Shown here piece after piece: positions 1 through 8,109 of a stretch of 31,858 nucleotides of DNA. The DNA comes from Planctomycetaceae bacterium UBA2671. Its GTDB lineage: Bacteria > Planctomycetota > Planctomycetia > Planctomycetales > Planctomycetaceae. The stretch covers positions 1-31,858 of the forward strand of contig DEML01000014.1 of assembly GCA_002359185.1 (NCBI GenBank). Reading direction: 5' to 3'. Under the pieces are notes generated by a model. The model made no database searches. It worked only from the letters and a program-made list of their open reading frames with translations, and was not told where the DNA came from. Made by a program: the position numbers and the translations under genes. Each line of letters begins with the position of its first letter. The first letter of the stretch is position 1.

Positions 1-71
1 CCTGAGAGTTTTTCAACGGGCTGGTAACACTTTAAGTAGTCAGTTACGCTCCGCTAATCCATCCAACCAAA

Positions 72-102
<31 letters not shown>

Positions 103-106
103 ACGC

Positions 107-583
107 CTAACTACTACCGCCTATCTCCTCTGGAATCACCCGCAAACTTGCCGTCATTGCATCAAAGGTACTTCGTTTCTCATCGAGATCAGAATCTTCT
201 CCCTGATACAGTACGAACAGGCTGCACTCTTCCAGTTCGATGGCATTGAGCGTGACGCTGGTGATCAGGTCGTGGCAGACGACTTCGAGTTCCTGAGTCA
301 TCCAGGAATTGGACTTATCCATTTTGCGTTCGTAAACATCAAATTCGTCATATTCCTCCTGATAGGATTCCAGAGCCGCATCGAGCACTTCGTCGGCTGT
401 GACCAGTCCGGGGACGATTGAAACCATCCAGAAGGCGGTGTTCTCTGCCAGGATGGTTATGGAAGAGGTTTCACCATCTTCCGTGCATTCGAGTTGCCAA
501 AAGCCGGGATAGCGAAGTTGAAGTCCATTCTTTTCATAGGCTTCATCGAGCTGAACACTCGGGGTTGGATCCTGGTCGATCAT
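107..583 (-). CDS. Hypothetical protein, possibly PsbP/DcrB-like fold
   Basis: Encodes a 158-residue acidic soluble protein that I do not recognise by name. ATG at 583 is preferred because AGGAA lies about 6-10 bases upstream; an in-frame TTG at 622 has no such site. There is no signal peptide or membrane segment. The early LxLRYPxxW pattern, the predicted alternating strands and the C-terminal FDAMTASLRV resemble small PsbP/Mog1/DcrB-like single-domain proteins, which often end in a similar F-x-SLR strand. That is a shape-based guess, not a family assignment. It stands alone, convergent with nothing and divergent from the GGDEF gene. Its function is unknown. Confidence 0.75.
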   Translation of the reverse strand: MIDQDPTPSVQLDEAYEKNGLQLRYPGFWQLECTEDGETSSITILAENTAFWMVSIVPGLVTADEVLDAALESYQEEYDEFDVYERKMDKSNSWMTQELEVVCHDLITSVTLNAIELEECSLFVLYQGEDSDLDEKRSTFDAMTASLRVIPEEIGGSS

Positions 584-856
584 GTGGTCGTTCCTGTTTA
601 TGAGTCCGTGTTGAGAGTCCAATGGTCACTCATCACTGGCCATGCAACTCTCAACAAAATCGCATTATAGGAGACTTAACGATCCTGCCAATTCAGACTA
701 CTGAACGAACCTGAAGAACTTTCCTAATATTTTTGAGGAATATCCATCAAGGCAGAAAAACTCATGCTAGTTTTGAATGAGGGTCTGTCTCGAAATGGAG
801 TCTGGCCCGGGTCAAAGGATTCCCATTGGCGAATTCCATGTGACCAGGAGTGGCCC

Positions 857-887
857 GCATTAAGTGACGCGCTGAGCGACTTAATGC
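857..887. repeat. Hairpin upstream of the GGDEF gene
   Basis: GCATTAAGT (857-865) and ACTTAATGC (879-887) form a perfect 9-bp inverted repeat around a 13-base GC-rich loop. It ends 31 bases before the TTG start of the diguanylate cyclase. It may be a dispersed palindromic repeat or a structured leader. The rest of the 584-918 gap shows nothing recognisable. Confidence 0.7.
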
Positions 888-918
888 CCGATGGATCATC
901 ACACGAAAGAGCGAACCC

Positions 919-2655
919 TTGGGAATCAGTGGTTTAACAAACTGGCTGTGGCAAATTGCAGCGCATGCTGAAAAATTTGGACTGCTCATCGTCCTGATTT
1001 TAGCAGGTGCGCTGCAGTACGCTCTCTATCATTACTATCGGGCTCATTTCAAACTCAAAGAAGATAAGTTTCTCGAAGAACTCAGCCATATGCGGGATAA
1101 ACTCCGCAGGCTGCGTCAGGAAAAGTCACTGGCGTTTGTCGAGAACAGCGCGATGGCAGATATCTTTGCCGAACACGATTCCAACCGGACGATCGATGTC
1201 CTACTCAAGAAACTCGTACCGCATTCCGATGCCGGCTTCGCAATCTTTTTTTCCTATGAAAATAAACATCTCAATATCTACACACAACGTGGCCTCTCTA
1301 AACATACCATCTCCATCCTCACACTCGAAGAAACCTGGCTGAGCCGGGTGATGCAGGATGGCATTTGCCGGATTTCAGATTCCGAACTGTTCAACTCCCG
1401 CTTTGTCACCCTTTTAAACGGTACAGAACGAAATAAAATCAGCGAACTGCATCTCCTGCCCGTGGCAGACGACAAAGAGATGTACGGCGTTGTCGTTTCC
1501 ACACATCTGTTTCCAGTCGGTACCGAACTAGAACTTCAGCAGGAAATGGTGGGACGGCTCCTCAAAAGAATTACGCCTTCGCTCAGACATCGAATGAATT
1601 CCCTCGATCAGCAGCAACTTCTCAAGCTGACCCAGGAAAAACTGGCCCTCCGGGCGATTGCCGATGAATTTCACGACCTTCCTACAAAGATGCTCGAAGA
1701 ATTTCTCCGTCAGTTGAGCGTTCTGGTGGAGGCCGACCGCGGAGCATTATTGCTCTTCACGAACAACCTCGATAATCCAGTGAAAGTGGTCAATCGTTAT
1801 GGCATCAAAATGCAGGCAGGTGTCGAATCGATCTGGCAGGAACATGAAATTCGCATCGCAAAATGGGCCAAATCAACCGGCATTACCGGCAGCATGAATA
1901 TCGGAGACCTCCGGGAGGCAGAAGTCAATAGCCTGATGAGCCGTGCCCTGACCGTTCCCCTGTATCAGGGAGAATCGATGATGGGCATCCTCTGCATGAC
2001 ACGCAAGGATGATGGAGTCTACTCCCGCGCTCACATTTCGCTGGCCGAATGGTCCGGCGATTTCCTGGCAGAAACTTTGACGCGTGTCCTCGATCGTGCA
2101 GCGGTTGAACGCAAAGCCAGCCTCGATGGACTCACCGAACTGGCCAATCGACGCACTTTCGACGAACGGATCCTCCGCGAACTAGGACAATCTCAGCGGA
2201 CAGGCCGCCCGTGTTCACTCTGCCTGCTGGATCTCGACCACTTCAAACACGTTAACGATCATTACGGACATCAGGCAGGTGACGAAGTTCTTCGCCAGTT
2301 TGCCCGCCTGCTTGAAGCAGAAATCAAGAACGTTCGCTCCTCCGATTATCCTCTCGTCGCCCGCTACGGCGGGGAAGAGATGGCGCTCATATTGCCCGGC
2401 ATTGGTGTCGAAGGAGCTGTTCGTATCGCTGAATCGATTCGAGCAGCCGCTTGTGAAATGGTCATCCTGCATGGCGGACAACGTATCGATATCAGCGTCA
2501 GTTCCGGCGTCTCCTGTTATCCACAACACGCCTCGACTGTCGAAGGGCTCATCGAAGCTGCCGACGAAGCCCTCTATCAAGCCAAACGCGACGGCCGAAA
2601 CGCCGTCCGACACGCCGGTGCCAATAAACAGGAACCCGCAAGAATCGGCCATTAA
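919..2655 (+). CDS. Membrane-anchored GAF-GGDEF diguanylate cyclase
   Basis: Predicted to make cyclic di-GMP from two GTP at the inner membrane. The 578 residues hold one membrane segment (about 20-40), a charged helical linker likely to be coiled coil (41-70), two GAF-like sensory regions (about 75-215 and 245-400) and a C-terminal GGDEF domain (about 405-565). The catalytic signature is GGEEM at 484-488, and the LDLDHFKHVND metal/substrate segment precedes it. An inhibitory-site RxxD (RSSD) is present, but 7 residues separate it from GGEE instead of the usual 5, so product feedback may be altered. The start is TTG at 919, chosen because it retains the membrane segment; the ribosome site is weak. 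No EAL domain is present, so synthesis rather than breakdown is expected. The input signal cannot be read from the sequence. Confidence 0.9.
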   Translation: MGISGLTNWLWQIAAHAEKFGLLIVLILAGALQYALYHYYRAHFKLKEDKFLEELSHMRDKLRRLRQEKSLAFVENSAMADIFAEHDSNRTIDVLLKKLVPHSDAGFAIFFSYENKHLNIYTQRGLSKHTISILTLEETWLSRVMQDGICRISDSELFNSRFVTLLNGTERNKISELHLLPVADDKEMYGVVVSTHLFPVGTELELQQEMVGRLLKRITPSLRHRMNSLDQQQLLKLTQEKLALRAIADEFHDLPTKMLEEFLRQLSVLVEADRGALLLFTNNLDNPVKVVNRYGIKMQAGVESIWQEHEIRIAKWAKSTGITGSMNIGDLREAEVNSLMSRALTVPLYQGESMMGILCMTRKDDGVYSRAHISLAEWSGDFLAETLTRVLDRAAVERKASLDGLTELANRRTFDERILRELGQSQRTGRPCSLCLLDLDHFKHVNDHYGHQAGDEVLRQFARLLEAEIKNVRSSDYPLVARYGGEEMALILPGIGVEGAVRIAESIRAAACEMVILHGGQRIDISVSSGVSCYPQHASTVEGLIEAADEALYQAKRDGRNAVRHAGANKQEPARIGH

Positions 2656-2704
2656 ATATGGAATACGAGGAGTGACTGGGGTCGAAATGCGGCTTCCAGA
2701 AGGT

Positions 2705-2772
2705 GTAGGTCAGGCATTGCCTGACGACAAACAGGAAGGCACGCACATTTCGTCAGGCAATGCCTGACCTAC
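2705..2772. repeat. Two-hairpin REP/BIME-like inverted repeat
   Basis: Positions 2705-2727 and 2750-2772 are perfect 23-bp reverse complements separated by 22 bases. Each arm is itself nearly palindromic around GTCAGGCA/TGCCTGAC. Degenerate single copies of the same arm occur at 11434-11454 and 26141-26162, so this is a dispersed family. It could also end transcription of the GGDEF gene, but there is no T-run. Confidence 0.9.
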
Positions 2773-2839
2773 CACCGAATATTCGTTTCGCACAGTGATT
2801 GAAACATAAATCTGTAATCCTCACATAAAAGCCATTCCC

Positions 2840-3691
2840 ATGATCACTGAACAACTCAAACCAAAATCCCTCACCGATGCCTCTACACTGCAACGGAATT
2901 TGGCTACCATATTCGGCATGGAAACGACCACGAATCAACAAGAAGTCAAACCGAAAATCGTCGCTGTCATGCCCGCCTACAACGCGGCTGTCACTCTCGA
3001 ACGCACCCTGCAGGACATTCCTACAGGTTCCGTTCAGGAAGTGATTCTCGTCGATGATTGCAGTTCCGATAACACCGTCGAAATCGCAAAGCACCTCGGC
3101 TTGACCGTCATCGAACATACAAAAAACCGTGGTTACGGCGGGAATCAGAAGTCCTGTTATGCAGCCGCTTTGCAGACCGATGCCGACATCATCGTGATGA
3201 TTCATCCCGACTATCAATACGACAGCCGCGTCATTCCGCAAGCCGCCCAGATCATTCACCTCGGCATCTGCGACTGTATCCTCGGCTCCCGCATCCGTAG
3301 CCGAGCCGAAGCCCTTGCTGGCGGCATGCCCCGCTACAAGTACATTGCCAATCGGATTCTCACCACGATTGAAAACGTTGGCCTCGGCCAGAACCTGGGC
3401 GACTTCCACTCCGGTTTCCGTGCTTACTCGCGCGAACTGCTCGAAACCATTCCCTGGGACCGCAACTCCGAAGATTTCGTCTTCGATTCCCAGTTCCTCG
3501 TGCAAGCCGTCAAATTCGGCTTCAAACTCGGCGACATCCCCGTCCCAGTCCGCTACTTCGACGAAGCCTCCAGCATCAACTTCCGCCGCAGCACCACCTA
3601 CGGCCTCAAAACCTTAGGAGCCGTCGCCCACTTCTGGACTTCAAAACTTGGGATTTATACGCCAAGCTACCTTAAAACAAAAACAGATTAA
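2840..3691 (+). CDS. Family 2 glycosyltransferase (DPM1-like)
   Basis: A GT-A fold transferase predicted to move a sugar from a nucleotide donor onto a lipid carrier or glycan at the cytoplasmic face. Visible landmarks are VAVMPAYNA at the start of the fold, the VDDCSSDNT nucleotide-binding strand, the HPDYQYD segment where the DxD-like motif sits, and the GDFHSGFRAYSRELL and NSEDFVFDSQF blocks typical of the DPM1-like branch. There are no membrane segments, so it is the soluble short form (283 residues). The ATG at 2840 gives a 26-residue extension before a second ATG at 2918 (METTTNQQ); neither has a good ribosome site and the shorter form is quite possible. It follows the GGDEF gene after a repeat-bearing gap, so it is probably transcribed separately. 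Confidence 0.88.
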   Translation: MITEQLKPKSLTDASTLQRNLATIFGMETTTNQQEVKPKIVAVMPAYNAAVTLERTLQDIPTGSVQEVILVDDCSSDNTVEIAKHLGLTVIEHTKNRGYGGNQKSCYAAALQTDADIIVMIHPDYQYDSRVIPQAAQIIHLGICDCILGSRIRSRAEALAGGMPRYKYIANRILTTIENVGLGQNLGDFHSGFRAYSRELLETIPWDRNSEDFVFDSQFLVQAVKFGFKLGDIPVPVRYFDEASSINFRRSTTYGLKTLGAVAHFWTSKLGIYTPSYLKTKTD

Positions 3692-4025
3692 ATTCCTATT
3701 TACCAACTACTACGAAGAGACTGTAATAACTCCAGACGATTTTACATAAATCATATTCCCTAGTAGTTTTAACCAGATCTCAAAATACACTAATATTGGA
3801 AATAGTTGTATGCAAATGACATCCGCCTCGTGTTAGCAGATCAAAGAGTTTTCTAATTTCCATACACTAGCAGTAAATGCAATTCGCCGGCGGCACTCAT
3901 CTATTCTCCATTAACAATTATAATTTTATGCATAATGCCTGAAGCATAGTTGACAGAATATAATTCATTAGAGAATAATATCCTCCAATAAATATCGATC
4001 TTCAAAGTAGCTGGCATGAATTCAT
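3692..4025. other. AT-rich gap without a recognisable gene
   Basis: This spacer is clearly richer in A and T than the genes on its left. I see no open frame with family features, no tRNA and no strong terminator. It marks the left edge of the AT-rich island that carries the DUF6602 gene and a decayed gene. Confidence 0.6.
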
Positions 4026-4826
4026 ATGGCTAAAAGACTACCTCGACGACGCAGGATGAATGCTGACGATGGGCCGTTGGCAAGTCAATTTGAATCAGCA
4101 TTACTCAAAGTCATGGCAGACTTTAAAGGAACTTCCGAATTTCGCCACGCACAAACCAAGGGGAATGAACGTGAAGTTCCAATTCGAAACTTATTCCAAC
4201 GAGTACTACCTGAACCTTATAAAGCTGTCGGAGCTGAAATTTTTGATGTAAAAGGTAGAAGGAGCTGTCAACATGATGTGGTCATATTTAACTCTCATAA
4301 GAACCCCACTTTTGTATCTGGGAAATCAACTATTCTACCCGCTGAGGCAGCGCTTGTCATTGTAGAAGTCAAATCGAAATTGAACTCCACTGAAGTAAAG
4401 AAATGTTTTAAAGCAGCAAGAACACTGAAAGAATTACATCCTTTTGGAAAACCAGCCTGCAATAGCCCACCTGCCAATGGGGGCAAGAATGAAGGAGTTC
4501 GTTATTTTTATACCTTATTCGCTTATGACTCAGATCTAAGAAAATCTAACTGGATGAACAGCGAATACGAAAGAATTGATAAAATTAGATTAGAAGAGAA
4601 AATTGATACTTTTCCAATTGATCGTTTATATGTCGCGGACAGAGGCATAATAATGCCAGCGCAAGCTCGTGGCTGTGAAGAGTCCGATTATTCCGGTGAA
4701 GCCTTAATGGAGTTTTTAATTCATTCCGTAAATTTTTGCCTTAGAGAGGATTCTCGCAGACCTCCGGTTGAATACGTCAATTACACAAGAAGTGGTAGTA
4801 ATAAATGGAAAAATTTGAAATATTGA
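4026..4826 (+). CDS. DUF6602 family protein, PD-(D/E)XK nuclease-like
   Basis: This 266-residue soluble protein matches, from memory, the pattern of DUF6602. KGNEREVPIRNLFQRVLP (about 40-57) is followed by AEIFDVKGRRSCQHDVVIF (about 70-88) and PAEAALVIVEVKSKL (about 105-119). The order E, then D in QHDVVI, then E-x-K in VEVKS is the layout of a PD-(D/E)XK nuclease core, so DNA or RNA cleavage is plausible but unproven. Proteins of this type usually lie in accessory or defence regions. The gene is AT-rich (about 37% GC in the stretch counted) compared with its neighbours, which suggests transfer. ATG at 4026 has only a weak ribosome site; ATG at 4059 is an alternative. A decayed gene starts 2 bases after its stop, so the two were once probably co-transcribed. 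Confidence 0.75.
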   Translation: MAKRLPRRRRMNADDGPLASQFESALLKVMADFKGTSEFRHAQTKGNEREVPIRNLFQRVLPEPYKAVGAEIFDVKGRRSCQHDVVIFNSHKNPTFVSGKSTILPAEAALVIVEVKSKLNSTEVKKCFKAARTLKELHPFGKPACNSPPANGGKNEGVRYFYTLFAYDSDLRKSNWMNSEYERIDKIRLEEKIDTFPIDRLYVADRGIIMPAQARGCEESDYSGEALMEFLIHSVNFCLREDSRRPPVEYVNYTRSGSNKWKNLKY

Positions 4827-4828
4827 TA

Positions 4829-5274
4829 ATGAGTATTCACATTACAGCCAGAAACCTTGTTGGACGCGATTAGTGCCTTCTGTAAAGAATGCGATACATT
4901 CAACTGGGAAATATCATCGCAGTGCGGCCCTTTTCCCGAACTTCCACATTGCAGAAGAAGACGATTCACTAATCGCTTTGAAACTTTTTCGCGAGTGTTC
5001 ATATTTCGAAACTTCATGCTTCAACCGCAGCATACTATCGACTCATGCCCCAAGACTCATTCACGACGAATGGAGCTATTACCTGGGATTTAATGCTTAA
5101 GAGGGGGATATTCAGGACTTGCACAAAGCACTTCAAAACGACATCAGCCCACGCAAACAAATATTCGAGGTGATTATGTCAACACCCTGTGTCTACCTGA
5201 TATTCGTAGATAACGGCTGGTGGGAATGTTACTCATCAATGAGTGATCTCTTTACAAAGGTGACGAAATCCTGA
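4829..5274 (+). pseudogene. Decayed gene of unknown function behind DUF6602
   Basis: No single frame is open here, but a coherent protein of about 148 residues appears when frames are joined. It starts at ATG 4829 (MSIHITARN), shifts frame near 4857 to LDAISAFCKECDTFNWEIS, shifts again near 4950 to EEDDSLIALKLFRECSYFE, meets an in-frame TAA at 5098-5100, and continues as LHKALQNDIS and then YLIFVDNGWWECYSS to TGA 5272-5274. Two frameshifts plus a stop indicate a pseudogene. The last 26 codons recur, still in frame, near 7054. I do not recognise the family. Its position 2 bases after the DUF6602 stop suggests a former two-gene operon. A pair of unrelated small frames is the alternative, but the conserved copy of the 3' end argues for real coding ancestry. 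Confidence 0.6.
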
Positions 5275-5350
5275 GATGGAAAACTGATCGACTCCGATCG
5301 ATGGGAAGACTATTGACAATACAACATCCATCCAATTATTGAAGTTTCAT
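5197..5350 (+). repeat. Direct repeat copy 1 (3' end of the pseudogene)
   Basis: About 153 bases that match 7054-7208 in the same orientation, at roughly 80% by eye. The match spans the last 26 codons of the decayed gene, its TGA stop and about 75 bases beyond. The shared stretch AAAGGTGACGAAATCCTGAG is identical in both copies. The copies flank the minus-strand membrane glycosyltransferase gene. Confidence 0.85.
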
Positions 5351-5353
5351 AGA

Positions 5354-5377
5354 TTGGGTAAGCGAAGCGTAATACAA
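5354..5377. repeat. Short imperfect palindrome
   Basis: TTGGGTAAGC, GAA, GCGTAATACAA reads as an imperfect hairpin with a GC-GAA-GC tip. It lies just after direct repeat copy 1 and 19 bases beyond the stop of the minus-strand gene. It resembles small dispersed palindromes of many bacterial genomes. This is a weak call. Confidence 0.35.
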
Positions 5378-5395
5378 CTTGTGGAACCTCCCGAA

Positions 5396-6997
5396 CTACT
5401 CCACCTCCAGCAAATAAATGTTCTCCTCTAATTTATTTACAGGTCTTTCTGTAGACAGCTTTTCGATATCATTCAGCTCGACATTGATAAAAAGAATCGG
5501 CAGCGGTTGATCGAGAAACTGAGAGGGATCTTCTGCAAACGTGATAGGGAATATTTCAACGCCGCCCCATTCCAGAGCTTTGCGATGGTCTTGAAATCCA
5601 GTGTTTTTATTGAGAACCACATTTGGCGGCTCATAATTGACTACTTTGGATGAGTACTCCAAATTTCGATCATAGGTCAGCATCGTTCGTCCGGGAGTGT
5701 TCGCAAGTTCGTATCTGGCAACCAGCGGATTGAGGCTATGACCAATAACAATCTGGCACTGTTGAGGTACCAATGGTCGGGCTGTGTGGATGATTTCTGA
5801 ACTCCCCCTGCGAGCATCCCAGCCGTCTCCATTTTTCATTCGCTTGTTCAGCTTCCAACCACCCACCGCAATAAACAATCCCACCATCCCCCAAATCAAT
5901 TGTCTGGGCAAAGACTGATGTCCTGCAATTCTCCGGAACAGAACCTGGATTCCCCATACGCTCAGCCACAGGACCACTACATAACTGATGTAAATGAATG
6001 CGGTGTTGAAAAAGACATGGGAAACATGAAACAGGAAAATGACTCCAGCCGATAGCAAAGGAAAAGTTATTCCAGCTGGCCATTCACGTTTCTTCACTGC
6101 GTCACTAAACAGAAACAGAGCCTCCATTCCAGTAATAAGATAAATCAGAACGGCGAGGAAAACTAAGAATGGAGAATGTCCATAAGGGAACAGATAACTC
6201 CAGCAGTTTTCTGCAAGAAATTCGGGGTCCCAATTGAACAGCAAAAATCCAAAATCATACGGTATCGAGCAATGAAAGCTGTAGCCTGTCCGGAGCCAGC
6301 CTCCGAATTCCATTTTGTTGTAAATTAATAGTGCAACAACAAATGGAACCGACCCCAAAGCAAGCCACAATAGTTGCCTCACGGAGTCTTTCCAGCCAGA
6401 CCCATTGGCAAGTAATATCGCCAGACCGGCTGTCAGGCCAAGCAGCATACCGGCTGGTCGCACTGTAACACCAATTCCCAGAAACAGCCCTGCCAGAAAA
6501 ATCCGAAATCCCTTTTGTGAAATCAGTCCCCACCAGGATGCCATAAACAAAAGCAGAGCCGGACAATGACTCAGTAACACACGAGCATTCAGGTTTAAAC
6601 TCGGCAGAAACAGACAACCAATCGCAAAGGGGACAGCAACACGTCGACCACCCTCTTTCAAACCAATCCAAAAGGCGAAGACCGCTATTGCAATGGTACA
6701 CAAACCAGGCACCAGGAAGAGCCCTGCATTGGGCACACCCAAGGACTTCAGAGGCAAAAGAAAAAACAAAGTGAAACCAAACGGGTATCGTGGGCGAAGC
6801 AATTCGCCTGCCGGATTCGGCTGAATGAAATATCCCTGCCCCTGAACCATATTCAAAGTCGCGTAGTAAGGTTCAGCCGAATCCGGAATAATCCCCGGCA
6901 ACCACAGAGGATCAGGGTACGAAAGATAATAGCAGGCCCCCATCCATGCGATCGCAATTGAGAATGAGAGATTCTGAACTCGTGCCGAAGTCGTCAT
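5396..6997 (-). CDS. GT-C fold membrane glycosyltransferase-like protein
   Basis: A 533-residue polytopic membrane protein with about ten hydrophobic segments over the first 400 residues and a soluble tail of about 130 residues. The conserved acidic residue expected in the first outside loop of GT39/PMT-type enzymes is present in GIIPDSAEPYYATLN. Later GVTVRPAGMLLG resembles the R-containing segment of the same group. Such enzymes use polyprenyl-phosphate sugars to glycosylate lipids or proteins on the outer face of the inner membrane. The exact substrate cannot be told. ATG at 6997 (MTTSARV) is preferred over a TTG at 7015 because GAAG lies about 9 bases upstream. The gene sits between two direct repeats and may have been inserted or carried there by duplication. 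Confidence 0.7.
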   Translation of the reverse strand: MTTSARVQNLSFSIAIAWMGACYYLSYPDPLWLPGIIPDSAEPYYATLNMVQGQGYFIQPNPAGELLRPRYPFGFTLFFLLPLKSLGVPNAGLFLVPGLCTIAIAVFAFWIGLKEGGRRVAVPFAIGCLFLPSLNLNARVLLSHCPALLLFMASWWGLISQKGFRIFLAGLFLGIGVTVRPAGMLLGLTAGLAILLANGSGWKDSVRQLLWLALGSVPFVVALLIYNKMEFGGWLRTGYSFHCSIPYDFGFLLFNWDPEFLAENCWSYLFPYGHSPFLVFLAVLIYLITGMEALFLFSDAVKKREWPAGITFPLLSAGVIFLFHVSHVFFNTAFIYISYVVVLWLSVWGIQVLFRRIAGHQSLPRQLIWGMVGLFIAVGGWKLNKRMKNGDGWDARRGSSEIIHTARPLVPQQCQIVIGHSLNPLVARYELANTPGRTMLTYDRNLEYSSKVVNYEPPNVVLNKNTGFQDHRKALEWGGVEIFPITFAEDPSQFLDQPLPILFINVELNDIEKLSTERPVNKLEENIYLLEVE

Positions 6998-7053
6998 AGA
7001 TTCTATCTTCAACAATTGAATTCAAGTTTCTGATATTATTAACATCAGTTCCC

Positions 7054-7208
7054 CTGATATTCGTTGATGGGGGCTGGCGGGAATGTTACTCCTCCATCAG
7101 TGGAATCGTTTCAAAGGTGACGAAATCCTGAGATGGAAAACTGGTCGATCCACTCGATGGGAAGACGATCGACTACACAACTTCCATCCATTTCCCGATG
7201 TTTGACAG
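7054..7208 (+). repeat. Direct repeat copy 2 (gene 3'-end fragment)
   Basis: This copy of the 5197-5350 sequence still reads, in frame, YSSISGIVSKVTKS followed by TGA at 7129-7131, like the end of the decayed gene. Upstream of about 7041 the match fades, just before the 5' end of the membrane glycosyltransferase gene. It is a fragment, not an intact gene. Confidence 0.85.
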
Positions 7209-7236
7209 GAGGGATAACAGGTTCCGTTAATCCAAA

Positions 7237-7944
7237 TTACCGCACTTCCTGCGCATTTCGTCGCTGATTCATGAACAGCCGCCATTGCAAAAGTTGAATC
7301 AAAGTGGCAAAGCCCATGGGCAGGTAAATGTAAGCCTTGGGGACTTCATGATGCAGGCCTTCGAGCATCAGTACGATTCCGATGGTGATCAGAAACGAGA
7401 GGGCCAGGATTTTGAAGGTTGGATTCTTGAGCACGAATTCGCCGATCGGTTCTGCGGCGAACAGAATGACTATGAACGAGACAATTACGGCCAGTGAAAT
7501 CGTGAGCAGGCTCTCGGTCATTCCGACTGCCGTTATGACCGAATCGAGAGCGAACACCAAATCCAGCGCCACAATTAAAGCAATCGCGCTCCAGAATGCA
7601 CTTTTGGGATTCACGACTTTGGAGTCGTGTTCTTCAATCAGTTCCACCGTATGATGAATTTCCCGGATCGCCTTCCACATCAGGAATCCCCCGCCGCCGA
7701 GCAGGATTAAATCGCGAACTGAGAGATGCAGCAGGACCGGATCCTTCATCGCCAGAATGTAAGACACCCCCCACACCATCACCAGACGAGCCAGGAGTGC
7801 TATCGTCAGTCCAATAAATCGAGCCTTCCGCCGCGCCTCCTCAGGCAGCCGGGAGACGATAATCGTAATTACGACGATATTGTCGACACCCAGAACGAGT
7901 TCGAGAGCAATCAGCAGCGTTAGTGTAGCAATCAAATCCGGCAT
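7237..7944 (-). CDS. TerC family membrane protein (YgdQ-like)
   Basis: A 235-residue integral membrane protein with about seven hydrophobic segments. The two TerC hallmarks are present: ALELVLGVDNI near the N-terminus and ALDLVFALDSVITAVG in the middle, each carrying a buried acidic residue. The RDLILLGGGGFLMWKA and LALSFLITIG segments match the UPF0053/YgdQ branch. Relatives export manganese or support metal loading of secreted proteins; the metal here is inferred only. Two adjacent ATGs exist. The second, at 7944, is preferred because GAGG then sits 5 bases upstream instead of 2. The gene follows direct repeat copy 2 and lies downstream of apbE on the same strand, with a gap of 165 bases between them. 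Confidence 0.85.
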   Translation of the reverse strand: MPDLIATLTLLIALELVLGVDNIVVITIIVSRLPEEARRKARFIGLTIALLARLVMVWGVSYILAMKDPVLLHLSVRDLILLGGGGFLMWKAIREIHHTVELIEEHDSKVVNPKSAFWSAIALIVALDLVFALDSVITAVGMTESLLTISLAVIVSFIVILFAAEPIGEFVLKNPTFKILALSFLITIGIVLMLEGLHHEVPKAYIYLPMGFATLIQLLQWRLFMNQRRNAQEVR

Positions 7945-8109
7945 CATTGCCTCGGCGTTCTTAGGTTATTTTGTGTTCATGCGACTACAGAAGCCATTTG
8001 ATAATGGTCTAAATATCAAAGATGCAGTACTGGGTGAAACAATTTTGGATTGTACCGATATTAATCTAATTGCCAACGATTTCAGGAGTAGAGCAGATTC
8101 CCAAAATTA

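Noticed and set aside
2753..3505. Minus-strand open frame of 250 codons
   Set aside because: Lies opposite the GT2 gene and part of a palindromic repeat; composition follows the real gene on the other strand.
4829..5274. Programmed frameshifting as an explanation for the broken frames
   Set aside because: Two separate shifts plus an in-frame stop, with no slippery heptamer noticed, fit decay better. Sequencing error is possible but would need three independent errors.
7207..7232. Resemblance of GGATAACAGG to part of a homing endonuclease site
   Set aside because: Only about ten bases agree and flanking bases differ; chance match with no intron or endonuclease gene.
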